The notes under the pieces were generated by a model that saw only the letters and a list, made by a program, of their open reading frames with translations, was not told the origin of the DNA and ran no database searches. Below, one piece after another: positions 1 through 9,009 of a stretch of DNA of 24,368 nucleotides. Both the position numbers and the translations under genes were made by a program. The first letter of the stretch is position 1. Each line of letters opens with the position of its first letter. Source of the DNA: a virus; the IMG/VR virus record IMGVR_UViG_3300041586_000229, positions 1 to 24,368 of that record; one strand, given 5' to 3'.

Positions 1-469
1 AAAAGCCGCCGTACTCGACATTCTCAAACTCATCTTTATTCCTAAGCCATGCGCCGTCTTTATCCGTGCGTACCGCCTTGCTGTTTAAGCCTACATTAGG
101 GAAGGCGATTTTATACTCCTTACTTTCTATTATTCTTTGCACGTCCCTATTAAACTTTGAACTATTATCAGCATTGTAAGAAGCCGAAATAATGCGGCAC
201 TTAGGGTTGAGGCCTAAAAGGTAGGCGGGTAGTATGCGCGACGCAATTTCGGACTTGCCGTGCTGCGGAGGGATTGATATGATTAGGTTTTTTATACGCC
301 CCTCTACAAAATCTTGTATGGTATCAAGTATTACTTTATGGTGCCAGTTGATAACATTTTCGGGTTTTATTAGCCTAAAGAAGTGCGCAATATGCTTATG
401 CGCAAGGTTGGCTTGTAAGGCTTTCTTTAGGCTGTTTATATATTCGGGGCTATAATCTTCAATAATCAT
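1..469 (-). CDS. terL: Terminase large subunit, N-terminal part (runs off left edge)
   Basis: The first 156 residues of a protein that continues past the window edge. TerL is the ATP-driven motor that pumps DNA through the portal into the prohead, then cuts the concatemer. Seen directly: an NWHHKVI segment near residues 41-47 that fits the adenine-binding region ahead of the P-loop, and a Walker A-type loop IPPQHGKSE at about residues 66-74, typical of phage TerL. The nuclease domain would lie outside the window. The ATG at 469 is preferred because it lies 14 bp after the small-terminase stop, behind an A/T-rich leader. It is the last visible gene of the leftward tail operon, an unusual place for a terminase. 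Confidence 0.9.
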   Translation of the reverse strand, partial: MIIEDYSPEYINSLKKALQANLAHKHIAHFFRLIKPENVINWHHKVILDTIQDFVEGRIKNLIISIPPQHGKSEIASRILPAYLLGLNPKCRIISASYNADNSSKFNRDVQRIIESKEYKIAFPNVGLNSKAVRTDKDGAWLRNKDEFENVEYGGF

Positions 470-483
470 ATCAATATTTTTTA

Positions 484-960
484 TTAGTTATCGCTATCCT
501 GCCCGCTTGCACCTATCTTTGACAGCAGCGTTAGTAACTCTATTTGCTGCCTTTCGGTTAGGTTATCGACGACAGGGCGGCTTATTACCTCCGCCCGTAT
601 CTCTACACTTTGTGGCGCACGTCCTGCTATACGCTCTATTAACTTGATAGCAGTATCTGTGTTTTTGTTCTTTTTGTCCTTCAATAAAGCCTCGGTAAGG
701 GTAATCACAAATAGCGGGTACTTATTCTTATCCTTGCAGTCTTTAATATCTAAAAGCTGCTGCTCGCTAAGGTTTAGCAAAATAGCCGTGGCTTCGTTTA
801 TTTGCGATGGCGTAACAGGCTCGCCCAGCTGTTCCCTAATCATATCAGCTAATTTATTTTTCTTTGGCCTGCCTGCCTTATGCCTATTTTCAGGGTTACT
901 AAAGCCATTCGTGTTTGCTTTGCCGCCAAAGTTAGTTTTATACACTTTATCGTCTTCCAT
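484..960 (-). CDS. terS: Putative terminase small subunit
   Basis: About 158 residues. The role is inferred from position directly upstream of TerL and from the sequence: a basic N-terminal stretch NPENRHKAGRPKKNK, resembling the glycine/lysine-rich start of DUF5681-like phage proteins, followed by helical, charged sequence. TerS proteins recognise viral DNA and load TerL. The ATG at 960 is preferred over an in-frame TTG at 966; it overlaps the end of the preceding gene by 14 bp, which suggests translational coupling. The family assignment rests on context and general appearance; no diagnostic catalytic residue is expected. Confidence 0.7.
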   Translation of the reverse strand: MEDDKVYKTNFGGKANTNGFSNPENRHKAGRPKKNKLADMIREQLGEPVTPSQINEATAILLNLSEQQLLDIKDCKDKNKYPLFVITLTEALLKDKKNKNTDTAIKLIERIAGRAPQSVEIRAEVISRPVVDNLTERQQIELLTLLSKIGASGQDSDN

Positions 961-1276
961 TTTCAATATCGTTTATTTTGTTAATAATTGCAGCCATAGT
1001 AATACGGCTGCGTATGCCACACAACTGCATGATAAACCGCTTTAATTGCGCTGTACGGCGCGGGCTTTGCTTAATTATACCTTTGTTGTTGTTTTGCCAT
1101 ATCGCCGCTGCTATGGCGCGCCGCTGCGCCCCTACGTCGATAAAAGCCAACTCCAATTCAGTAACGCCAGCATTTACATTACAGCGGTACAGGCCACTGT
1201 AGTCCTCTCCCAAGAGCTGCTGCGTCTCTATTATATGCAGCAGCTCCGCCTTATTGTTTAAAACTTGTATTTTCAT
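947..1276 (-). CDS. Hypothetical protein, 109 aa, between tape measure and terminase
   Basis: Function not recognised. The ATG at 1276-1274 directly abuts the tape-measure TAA (1279-1277), and the 3' end overlaps the small terminase start, so it is translated as part of the same operon. The N-terminal half looks like mixed alpha/beta sequence (MKIQVLNNKAELLHIIETQ). The C-terminal half is basic and helical with several Arg (RRTAQLKRF). No membrane segment or cysteine cluster is seen. The tight packing on both sides supports a real gene. A role in tail completion or packaging would be a guess from position only. Confidence 0.7.
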   Translation of the reverse strand: MKIQVLNNKAELLHIIETQQLLGEDYSGLYRCNVNAGVTELELAFIDVGAQRRAIAAAIWQNNNKGIIKQSPRRTAQLKRFIMQLCGIRSRITMAAIINKINDIENGRR

Positions 1277-4200
1277 TTAAAGGATTTGTGTGTTTCTACG
1301 TGGCGTATCTTTTAATCCCTGCGCTACAATAGCTTGCGCATCAGCGACAACAACCATTCTATCTATTCTTTCGCCCGTGGCAATAGCTATATTTTTAGCC
1401 TCGTTAGCCAGCTGCAATATTGCCGCCGTTTGCGCCTGCGCCACCTGCGCCCCTCCACTTATACCTGTACCTATACTTTGTGGTGGTATGCTGCCACCAG
1501 CGGCAAAACGCACCCCTAACCCGCCATAGGCATTTATATTACTAAGCAATTGCCGCTTGCCTGCAAAGGTTTTGCCGCCTATGCTTTTGAGGGTGTTCCT
1601 GAATAAGCTGCTGCTGCGCTTGTTTATTATGATGCCATTGCCGTACTCGTCATCCGTTTTGTATTCGCCGCCTTCGGCTTCTATCGCTCGCCCGTTTATT
1701 GCGCCGTGTACGCCGCCGCCAGCGTGGCTACGCCCTGTTATAAAGCCGCTGCCAGCAGGTATGCTGCCGCCTAAAGCAAACTGCTGCGAGCTTATAAGCG
1801 CAACTTGTGCTACCGTCGTTGCTACTGCTGCCCCAATCCTAATAGCCGTAAAAATGCCCGTCGGGTCGGGGGTTGTCGCTAATATATTAGTTACAGCAAC
1901 TGCGCCATTGACAATAGCCTGTGCTATGGCAATAGCCTTACGCCGCGTCGCCGCTGCCCGTTCTATCTTCTCTATCTCCGCCGCCTTGCGTGCCTCGATA
2001 GCCGCAATAGCCGAAGCGTTGCCGCGTGCGCCATTTAGCTCCGCCGCATACCGTGCGTCGATAGCCGCCTTTTTATTGTTTTCACTTGCTATAAAAAAGT
2101 CGTCCGCCGTCTTTGCCGCATTTAAAATAAAGCTACCTACGCCACTAACAGCAGTAGCAAATTCTTTTAGTGTTGCCTGTTGGTTTTCGCGGTAGGCAGC
2201 TGCACGCTCGGCTAAAGAGTCTATTTGCGCGCTTGTAATCTCGCGCTCTAAATCTATTCTCTCTTTACTCGTGCTTGCCTCTACAGCAGCTATATCTTGC
2301 GCCGCTACTTTGTTGGCCAATAACAGCTGTGCGTTTGTTGATGCGTTAAGCTCTATAAGGGCGGCATCAAAAGTTTCAGTACTTATTAGCTGCTCCTCTA
2401 AATTAGTCTCTAATTGCGTGACGCTTGCATCGCGTGCGTCCCTAATAGCCTGTTGCTGCTGTTCAAGGTTACCCTCTATTTGCAGCTTTTGCAGCTCCGT
2501 CTTTGCAAATATAATACTACTTTGCTCCTCGTAGTTATTTGTAAGCAGCGCGATGCGGGCATTGGCCGAATTTTGCTCTATTGCCTTTATTTGCGTTTGG
2601 TACTCTTTTTCTGTTACCAAATTTGCAGCCCGCGCCAACCCTAAGGCGGCAGTCGCTTTTTTAGCCGCAAAATCAATATCATCTTGCGCTACCTCTATCC
2701 GCAACTGTATAGCATCGCTTGCGCCAGTCGCTAACGATAAGCGGCTTTGCACCTCGCCAATAGCATTGTTTAACGCATCGCTATCAATACTCTTAATAGC
2801 CTCGCTAATAGCAGCTGCACGGCTAACCTCCAACTCTTTAAGCTGCTTATCCCTCTCGCTAATAATAAGGCTTGTCTGTACCCGTATTTGGTCTGCCGTC
2901 TCTTGCGCCACTGTCTCCGCCTGCGCTGCTATTTGTTCGGGTGTGCCAAACTGTGAGCGGATAGCCGCATCACTTGCCGCGCTTTTTGCAAGTTTGCCTA
3001 AAGATGCTATGCGCGCATCAGCAGCATCGCTAAGGGCTTTTGTCTCGCTTTCGATACGGTCAGCAAAGGTTAGCTTCAAAGTTTCAGCTTCTCGTGCGCC
3101 ACGGTCTTTGATGCCTTGTAAGCTAAGGCTTGTAATCGCCTTTTCTGTATCTTCTTTTGCTGATTGTAGTTGCTCGCGCGTTGCCTTTTCTTCCTCAATA
3201 AGCGCGTCCCGCTCCGCCTTAGCTTTTTCAGCGGCTGCCTTTGCCGCTTCGGCAGCCTTAGCGCGCCCTTCGGCTTTTTGTCGGCTCAACTCCGCCTCGC
3301 CTGCTGTTTTTGCTATATCCGCCTGCTTTTTATTGCCTGCATTAGCAGCATCGTCAGCCTCTTTACTTAGTTGCTCAAAAATAGCCTTTTGGCGGGCTGC
3401 CAGTGCGGAGGGGTCTTGAAAATCAGATACACTTGCACCTTGTATAGCTAAAGAAGAGGCGAGCTTTTGCCGACCAGCTTCGGTGGTTTTTAATATAGCA
3501 TTCAAGTCTTGCGCCTCCTTGCCTAACTTGTTCAACTCTCCAGTAATAGCGACAACTTCAGCATCGTCAATAGATACCTGCGTGCCGTTTAGTTTTTGAA
3601 CGCCTGTAACTACGGCATTAATTGGGCTTAGGTATTCTACTTTTTGCAACTGCTTAATGGCTTCATTAGATTGCGCGTCTTCAATGCTTTTTTGCAGCAG
3701 CTTTTGTTGTGCTATATAATCCTTCGCCGCGCCAGCGTTTACAGCCAAAACTTGATTATACTTACCAAATTGGCTTATAGCTGTTGGTATGTTATCGCCT
3801 ACGGCTTGTATAACCTTTGCTAACTCCGCCTGCGCTGCCACCGCCTCATCGCTACCTACTGCCAGTGTAGGCAGTAAGGCAGTTAGCTCGTCATAACGCT
3901 TCAATAGTGGCGTTACATTTTTTTCTAAATCAGCAACAATTTTACTTTGGTCACTAAGGGCTTGCGTTGTTTTGCGTAACGATTCGCGCCCAGCAGCCAG
4001 TCCATTGCCAAATACAGAATTAAACGCTATTAGTGTTTTGTTTGCAAAATTTATAAGCCCTGCTTGTATTTTCGTAAATGTAGCACTAAAGCTAAAGCCT
4101 AAGTCCTCAAAAGAGTTAGCCAGCCCTTGCTGCGCCGAAGCTAAGGCTTTATTTGCTTTTAGTTGTTCTTGCTGTACGCGGGTAACCCCGTTAGACTTAT

Positions 4201-5788
4201 CTATATAAGAATCAATGCCAGCCCCTATGCCCTTTAAGCTTAAAATAAACTCGTTTTCGGCAGCTGTACCCGCGCCAAAAGCATCTACAAAAACTTTACT
4301 GGCGGCATCAGCAGATACGCCTTGCTTAGTAAGCTCTTCGCTTACTTGCTTAATAGCATCTTTGGTGCTTATGCTGCCATCTTGCACGCCCTTGAAAATC
4401 TTATCTGTAAATTCAGCTCCTAAAGCATCATTTAAAGCTGCCTTAGCTTCGCCGCTATTGGTTTTAATAGCAGTGCCGAAGGTGTTAACTAACTCAATAC
4501 CTCTATCGCTTAAAAGCCCGCTTTTTGTCGCTTCGTTACTAAACACAATAAGGTCGTCGATAGATAACCCCGCCACGCGTGCCGCCTCTGCACTACCCTC
4601 CAAAGTAGCTAATAGTTCGCCCGAAGCGTCCGCGCCAGTAAGCAGCCCTTTGCCTACTAAATCTAAAGCCGTAGCAAAATCTACGCCTAAACTTTTAGAT
4701 AATGCTTTAGTAGTCTTTAGTATTTCTTCTTGGTCTTTGCCGAACGTGTCAGCAGTAGCTTTAACATCAACGGATAAGGTTTTGAGCGCGCTGCCCGAAA
4801 CGCCCGAGAATGCTGCCGTTTGGCTCTCGAGTTTTTGAAACTGCTTTGTTAGTTCATCAAGTGCTTGGATACCTTTAAAAGCTAAGCCGCCAGCCGCAAA
4901 TATACCAAAAGCTGCTACGCCTACTGGCCCAAACTGCGCTGCTGCTTCAGCCCCTTGGAATAGCCCGCCCGCAACGCCTGCCGCGCCGCCTAAGCCTTTG
5001 CCGCCCGCTTTCCCGATATTGCGTATGTCGCGCCCGCTAACGCTTTTTTGGCTCTCTAAGCCTTTGGTATTCGCAAGTTGCCCGTTAAGCCCCTTCAAAG
5101 CAGATTGGTTGATTTTTATTTGCTTTTCTATTTGCGCCAACTCCTTAATGCTATTAGATGCATCAACGCTTTTGTCGCCAGCATTAATACCGTCGTATAG
5201 CTTTTTAAAGCGCGCCCGCAGGTCGTCGGTCTCGCTGTTAAGCGTATTAATATCTTTTATTAACCCTTCCTCGTTGGCTGCCCGCCGCAGGGCTTTAACT
5301 ACGCTGTCGGAATAGTTGCCTACGTTACGGGAAAACACGCCCAATTTAGCATCTGATTCTACCAGCTGCCCGTTAAGGTCGTCAATTTGCGCCGTCAGCT
5401 GCTTGCCTATATCGCTATCGCGTTCGGCTGCTGACAGCTGCTTAAAGCGATTCCGTAGTATTGATAGCTGCGCATCTAAGGCGTTATAACTATCTGCGCC
5501 TTCGGCGGCCGTGGCCTTAAATGCCTTTTGCTGCAACTTCAACTCTTTATTAAGAGCGGTGCTCGCCAGCTTTAAATCGTTTTGCTTCGCCCGCGCATCT
5601 GCCAGCTCTTTGCCGTACTTTGCGGCATCAGCTGTATTGTTGCTACTTACTGCCTTTTTTAAAGCCGCCTGTAATTGCGTCGCCTGCTGCTTAGTTTGCT
5701 CTAATTCGGCATTTAGGCTACCTATGCGCTTAACAATATCATCTGTGCCTACCACATTAATACGCAAGCCTATTATTTTCTCTGCCAT
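1277..5788 (-). CDS. Tail tape measure protein
   Basis: At 1503 aa this is the largest gene in the window. Tape measures set tail length and are threaded through the tail tube; at the usual 0.15 nm per residue this length would give a tail of roughly 220 nm (inference). Visible order: a Gln/Lys/Ala-rich coiled coil over about residues 20-240; a Gly/Ala hydrophobic stretch around 260-310; a TP901-like region with alternating helices around 320-540; a long charged Ala/Glu/Lys coiled coil around 840-1250; a hydrophobic helix-rich stretch near 1290-1360; and a Gly-rich tail with SHAGGGVHGAINGRAIEAEG and a GIIINKRSS motif, resembling the C-termini of Bacteroidota tape measures. The start is ATG, 12 bp after the stop of the 750-aa gene. 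Several long plus-strand frames beneath it are by-products of its Ala-rich codons. Confidence 0.92.
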   Translation of the reverse strand: MAEKIIGLRINVVGTDDIVKRIGSLNAELEQTKQQATQLQAALKKAVSSNNTADAAKYGKELADARAKQNDLKLASTALNKELKLQQKAFKATAAEGADSYNALDAQLSILRNRFKQLSAAERDSDIGKQLTAQIDDLNGQLVESDAKLGVFSRNVGNYSDSVVKALRRAANEEGLIKDINTLNSETDDLRARFKKLYDGINAGDKSVDASNSIKELAQIEKQIKINQSALKGLNGQLANTKGLESQKSVSGRDIRNIGKAGGKGLGGAAGVAGGLFQGAEAAAQFGPVGVAAFGIFAAGGLAFKGIQALDELTKQFQKLESQTAAFSGVSGSALKTLSVDVKATADTFGKDQEEILKTTKALSKSLGVDFATALDLVGKGLLTGADASGELLATLEGSAEAARVAGLSIDDLIVFSNEATKSGLLSDRGIELVNTFGTAIKTNSGEAKAALNDALGAEFTDKIFKGVQDGSISTKDAIKQVSEELTKQGVSADAASKVFVDAFGAGTAAENEFILSLKGIGAGIDSYIDKSNGVTRVQQEQLKANKALASAQQGLANSFEDLGFSFSATFTKIQAGLINFANKTLIAFNSVFGNGLAAGRESLRKTTQALSDQSKIVADLEKNVTPLLKRYDELTALLPTLAVGSDEAVAAQAELAKVIQAVGDNIPTAISQFGKYNQVLAVNAGAAKDYIAQQKLLQKSIEDAQSNEAIKQLQKVEYLSPINAVVTGVQKLNGTQVSIDDAEVVAITGELNKLGKEAQDLNAILKTTEAGRQKLASSLAIQGASVSDFQDPSALAARQKAIFEQLSKEADDAANAGNKKQADIAKTAGEAELSRQKAEGRAKAAEAAKAAAEKAKAERDALIEEEKATREQLQSAKEDTEKAITSLSLQGIKDRGAREAETLKLTFADRIESETKALSDAADARIASLGKLAKSAASDAAIRSQFGTPEQIAAQAETVAQETADQIRVQTSLIISERDKQLKELEVSRAAAISEAIKSIDSDALNNAIGEVQSRLSLATGASDAIQLRIEVAQDDIDFAAKKATAALGLARAANLVTEKEYQTQIKAIEQNSANARIALLTNNYEEQSSIIFAKTELQKLQIEGNLEQQQQAIRDARDASVTQLETNLEEQLISTETFDAALIELNASTNAQLLLANKVAAQDIAAVEASTSKERIDLEREITSAQIDSLAERAAAYRENQQATLKEFATAVSGVGSFILNAAKTADDFFIASENNKKAAIDARYAAELNGARGNASAIAAIEARKAAEIEKIERAAATRRKAIAIAQAIVNGAVAVTNILATTPDPTGIFTAIRIGAAVATTVAQVALISSQQFALGGSIPAGSGFITGRSHAGGGVHGAINGRAIEAEGGEYKTDDEYGNGIIINKRSSSLFRNTLKSIGGKTFAGKRQLLSNINAYGGLGVRFAAGGSIPPQSIGTGISGGAQVAQAQTAAILQLANEAKNIAIATGERIDRMVVVADAQAIVAQGLKDTPRRNTQIL

Positions 5789-5800
5789 TACCTTTTGTTT

Positions 5801-8053
5801 TTATACAGTTAATTCAAAAATATATCCTACCGTTAACAGCGGTATATCATCGTTGCTCTCCTCTGCATACGTAAAACTTTTTATATTATCATAATCGCCA
5901 ATTACTATAATATCTGCCTTATCGCTTTGTGTAGGGTTAAAGCTCTCTGTGCTTACCTGCCAGCCCTTTATTAGCTGCCCGCCTATACTAAACATCTTAG
6001 GCGCATTAAACAAGTCCGCACGGTACGTGCTTAAATCTACCTTTGCCGTTAAGCTGTACCACTTATCATTATAAATGATAGATAAGTACTTGCTATGGTA
6101 TCTATCTATAAGCCCTAATATTGCAAAATTAGGCGTTGGCGAGTTGTTGTATGTAAGTGTAGCATAGGACAAATTAAAGGGAATATCGTTAAATGCTGCG
6201 AAATAACTTGCCGAGTCTGGAAATACTTGAAAAAAACTGGGTATAATATTTACTGCAAGGTCGTTACTAATCCCTACATAATCTTTGAACCCGAATTGAT
6301 TATAGTTGCCATAAAAGCTAGTTCCAAAATCTAAAACGCCGTAATACATGGCTAATTTAGGGGCGCACTCGAATTTAGCAGGCAAAAAAGCATTATCATT
6401 AGAGATTATCGCCAGCTCTAAATCTGTAATCATGCACGGCATAACAGTTTGCCGTGGTATGCTCGTGCTTGACTGTATGCGTATATTTAACAGGTAGGTA
6501 AAAAACGGGTTAGGTAGCAGTGTACCTTTTTTATCCGAAGCTATAAAAGTTAATAGGCTGCCCATTAGCGGCTTAATGCTGTAATCGCCTTGTTCTTTTG
6601 CATAAGCGTAGTAAGCATCGCCACTATCCTCGCCGTAGCTTAACGTAAGTGTATCACCGAACGGGCGGCGGTGCTGTAAGGTTGTCTCGCTAATATCTAC
6701 CTCCAACACTTCCGCATCAGCTGCTGTATTATAATAGCCATCATCGTAATTAAATAGCCCTTCAGGTACTACAGCGGGCTGTGTGGCATTATTAAAACGC
6801 GGGTCTATATAAACACGCTTATTTATATTATCAATGGCTATAACAAGCCCAAAAGCGTGTTGTAAGCCGCGCAAGAAGTCTTTTTGTGTCCTATCATGTA
6901 AGCATGATGCTATCCGTAGCGGCTGCCCGTAGGCGAAGCGGCTTATCAGCTGCGCCTTATAATAAGTGTCGATGAATACTGTTTGGCTTATAGACGGGTT
7001 AGGTGCGCCCTCAATATGTATATTCATTTTCTTTAACCCGTACAGCGGCTCAAAACAAATAGGGTCTGTTATTATAAGCGTATTAGGCTCATACTCGCCT
7101 AAGTTTATATTTACTACTCCATTCGCATTTTGACCCCTTAGTACTATCTTATTTACATTGTTTGTATTTATTTTAAATGTAAATACATACCAACCTGCGC
7201 CATAAGCAGTGGGCTCAAACTCGCCAAAGTTATTTAATGCAAGCGGGTCGCTGTACGGCGCGGTTTCAATTAGAAATTTAACAGCATTTATAGGCGGCGT
7301 AAAGCCTTGGTTATTAGACCCTACATAGCAAGTTGTAGCCGCCACTGCATCGCTGCGCACCCACGCATCGCCTACGCCAAAAGGATAAACTAAATTCCTA
7401 AAGGCTTCAGTATTGTAAAAATTAGATACTATCTCGTAGCCAAATTGCCGCTCAAAGATAGCCTCTAAGATGCGCCAAATGCGCACAACAGGGCGCAACC
7501 CTTGCAAGTAAGTACCGTTATCAAAATTGGAGGTAGCCCCGTTGTAAGTAATTCCGCCATAGAAGGCGGGCGCAAAGATAAGCGGGTTGTTAGTCATTGA
7601 TAAAGCAACCCAAGAGGCGTTTATATCAGCAGGCGCGGTTGGCGCATCACCCATAGGCAAGTCCCGTAGCGATAGCTCCGCCAACTGTGTAAATACATCT
7701 GTGCTATCGCCTAATATTTTTATAGCGAAGCTATCGCTTTGCGTGCCTATTTTGCTTACGCTAACCCGCTGCCCGTAACCTGCAAATACGGATTGTGCAT
7801 TTACAAAGACTTGGATAAAAAGTAAGTCTTGCGCGGGCGTGCTGTCAATGCTGTATATATCAAAATTGGCTAATATATTTGAGTTATTGCGCGTGGCGGG
7901 TAGATATAGCGTATCGTTTAAGGATTTTGCTTGCGTCCCCTCGCTGCCTATAAAGCTGTCCCACAAATCAATTTTGCGGCTAAAGACAAGCGGCAAGCGG
8001 CTCTTGTCCACGTCCGCCCGCTGCCCGTTTATTTGTATCTCTATGCTTTGCAT
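5801..8053 (-). CDS. Large tail/baseplate-like structural protein, 750 aa
   Basis: No enzyme motif is seen. The protein is rich in Tyr, Asn, Phe and beta-strand-like segments (for example IEIQINGQRADVDKSRLPLVFS at the N-terminus), as expected of a tail-tip, hub or baseplate protein. It lies immediately upstream of the tape measure in the same operon, which supports a tail role. Its ATG overlaps a TAA in another frame as TAATG; that TAA ends the remnant of the upstream tail gene (see 8053-8163), so the gene was probably coupled to that tail gene before the methyltransferase arrived. A receptor-binding role is possible but not shown. Confidence 0.65.
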   Translation of the reverse strand: MQSIEIQINGQRADVDKSRLPLVFSRKIDLWDSFIGSEGTQAKSLNDTLYLPATRNNSNILANFDIYSIDSTPAQDLLFIQVFVNAQSVFAGYGQRVSVSKIGTQSDSFAIKILGDSTDVFTQLAELSLRDLPMGDAPTAPADINASWVALSMTNNPLIFAPAFYGGITYNGATSNFDNGTYLQGLRPVVRIWRILEAIFERQFGYEIVSNFYNTEAFRNLVYPFGVGDAWVRSDAVAATTCYVGSNNQGFTPPINAVKFLIETAPYSDPLALNNFGEFEPTAYGAGWYVFTFKINTNNVNKIVLRGQNANGVVNINLGEYEPNTLIITDPICFEPLYGLKKMNIHIEGAPNPSISQTVFIDTYYKAQLISRFAYGQPLRIASCLHDRTQKDFLRGLQHAFGLVIAIDNINKRVYIDPRFNNATQPAVVPEGLFNYDDGYYNTAADAEVLEVDISETTLQHRRPFGDTLTLSYGEDSGDAYYAYAKEQGDYSIKPLMGSLLTFIASDKKGTLLPNPFFTYLLNIRIQSSTSIPRQTVMPCMITDLELAIISNDNAFLPAKFECAPKLAMYYGVLDFGTSFYGNYNQFGFKDYVGISNDLAVNIIPSFFQVFPDSASYFAAFNDIPFNLSYATLTYNNSPTPNFAILGLIDRYHSKYLSIIYNDKWYSLTAKVDLSTYRADLFNAPKMFSIGGQLIKGWQVSTESFNPTQSDKADIIVIGDYDNIKSFTYAEESNDDIPLLTVGYIFELTV

Positions 8054-8163
8054 TAGCTTGTTTTTTTAATTGCCGTATAGCTGCTATTTGTATCAAAATG
8101 CCGTCTTTGGCTTTTCTGCTCAATCGTTATGCGCAAACCTAAAAGAGCCTCATCTGTGAAATA
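8053..8163 (-). pseudogene. Detached 3' end of the 403-aa tail gene
   Basis: After the methyltransferase stop (8139), a different frame remains open to TAA at 8055-8053. Read from TAT (8163-8161), it gives Y, then FTDEALLGLRITIEQ, then KSQRRHFDTNSSYTAIKKTS. It contains no ATG and begins inside the methyltransferase gene. Its TAA shares an A with the ATG of the 750-aa gene (TAATG), the kind of coupling expected of an intact upstream neighbour. Joining it at TAT to the TAT codon at 9009-9007 of the 403-aa gene gives one continuous frame of about 434 residues. Interpretation: this is the original C-terminus of that tail protein, cut off by insertion. Confidence 0.6.
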
Positions 8164-8978
8164 AAATCTGCATCAATTTCGGAGCCGACAAAAGACAATT
8201 CTGCCTTCATACATTCTTTTAAGTATTTGTAAATTTTCCATTTTGATAAAGATGGGCTTGCGATACTAGGATATAATTCTTCCCAATTCGCTTCCTTCAT
8301 CTTTTGAATAACCATCTCTTTTAATTGTGGGTTATTTACAATAATATAATGTTCATAAACAAATTGCCCTTGATATTTTATTTCTTTCCCAACAACCCCC
8401 CAAGAGCAAATACCTAAATCATATTTTTTAGGTATTTTACAACCTTTTCCTCTACCCCATGCTAATACAGTTACATCTTTGAACTCATAGTTGTATGGCT
8501 TTAAATTTAATCCATTTGAGTTTCTTTGATACACGTTAAAACAGCACCGAAGTTTTCGCCCGCAATACTCTATAAGTGGCAAAACTTCGGAATGAATTAA
8601 ATCAAACTTATACATTTGCTGATTATTGTTATATTGCCCCACGGGTAATATGAAGGCAATATAATCCCCCATACTTACACACTTATTATAAAAACGAACG
8701 CTTAATGTGTTTGCTGTTCCAAATGGTGGGTTACCAATAAATAATCTACCTTTTTTGTATGGCAAATTGAGTTGTAAAAAATCTTGCTTAATTATACTTT
8801 CGTGGTCGGGCTCTAAATCGTAGGCAATGCAGTTTGGTATCTGCAAACTAAATGCTCCGTTCCCTGCACTTGGCTCAATGGTTTCTGTAATATCTAAGCC
8901 TAACTTTTCAACTACATCAATACAATATTTTGCAAGTTTTTTTGAAGTGTAGTATTTGTCCAAATCAATTTTTGCCAT
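8139..8978 (-). CDS. DNA adenine-N6 methyltransferase, inserted cargo gene (moron)
   Basis: About 279 aa. Two class I methyltransferase motifs are clear: SAM-binding EPSAGNGAF around residues 36-44 and catalytic GNPPFG around 81-86, the NPPF form that marks amino-methylating DNA methyltransferases. It probably methylates adenine in phage DNA, for example to evade host restriction; the target site cannot be read. Start: ATG at 8978, 13 bp after the 403-aa gene stop; a longer frame from 9023 would overlap that gene and is less likely. Composition differs from its neighbours: much richer in A/T, with Lys, Asn, Ile and Tyr codons, against the Ala-rich tail genes. The last few codons (ISQMRLF) appear to be read from the disrupted tail gene's DNA. 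No restriction endonuclease partner is seen. Confidence 0.82.
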   Translation of the reverse strand: MAKIDLDKYYTSKKLAKYCIDVVEKLGLDITETIEPSAGNGAFSLQIPNCIAYDLEPDHESIIKQDFLQLNLPYKKGRLFIGNPPFGTANTLSVRFYNKCVSMGDYIAFILPVGQYNNNQQMYKFDLIHSEVLPLIEYCGRKLRCCFNVYQRNSNGLNLKPYNYEFKDVTVLAWGRGKGCKIPKKYDLGICSWGVVGKEIKYQGQFVYEHYIIVNNPQLKEMVIQKMKEANWEELYPSIASPSLSKWKIYKYLKECMKAELSFVGSEIDADFISQMRLF

Positions 8979-9009
8979 CGCTTTTTTTGTACTAATTGGA
9001 GTGTGAATA
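8161..9009. other. Insertion carrying the methyltransferase, with short junction similarity
   Basis: On the minus strand, the upstream junction reads TATTCACAC (9009-9001) and the downstream junction TATTTCACAG (8163-8154). Both begin with a TAT codon that is in frame with the two halves of the interrupted tail gene; the distance between the two TAT codons is 846 bp, a multiple of three. Nearly the whole segment is the methyltransferase frame, leaving no room for a transposase, an intron ribozyme or terminal inverted repeats. This looks like cargo acquisition by recombination at short similar sequences. It is inference from one genome. Confidence 0.5.

Noticed and set aside
2553-3419. Long plus-strand frame (288 codons) opposite the tape measure, with similar frames at 1557-2195 and 4215-4838
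   Set aside because: Low-complexity Ala/Ser/Leu/Cys translations that mirror the Ala/Lys/Glu codons of the tape measure; no leader or operon context.
8161-9009. Group I intron or intein interrupting the tail gene
   Set aside because: The methyltransferase frame fills nearly all of the insert, leaving no room for a ribozyme core, and it is out of frame with the host gene, so it is not an intein. Simple insertion fits better.
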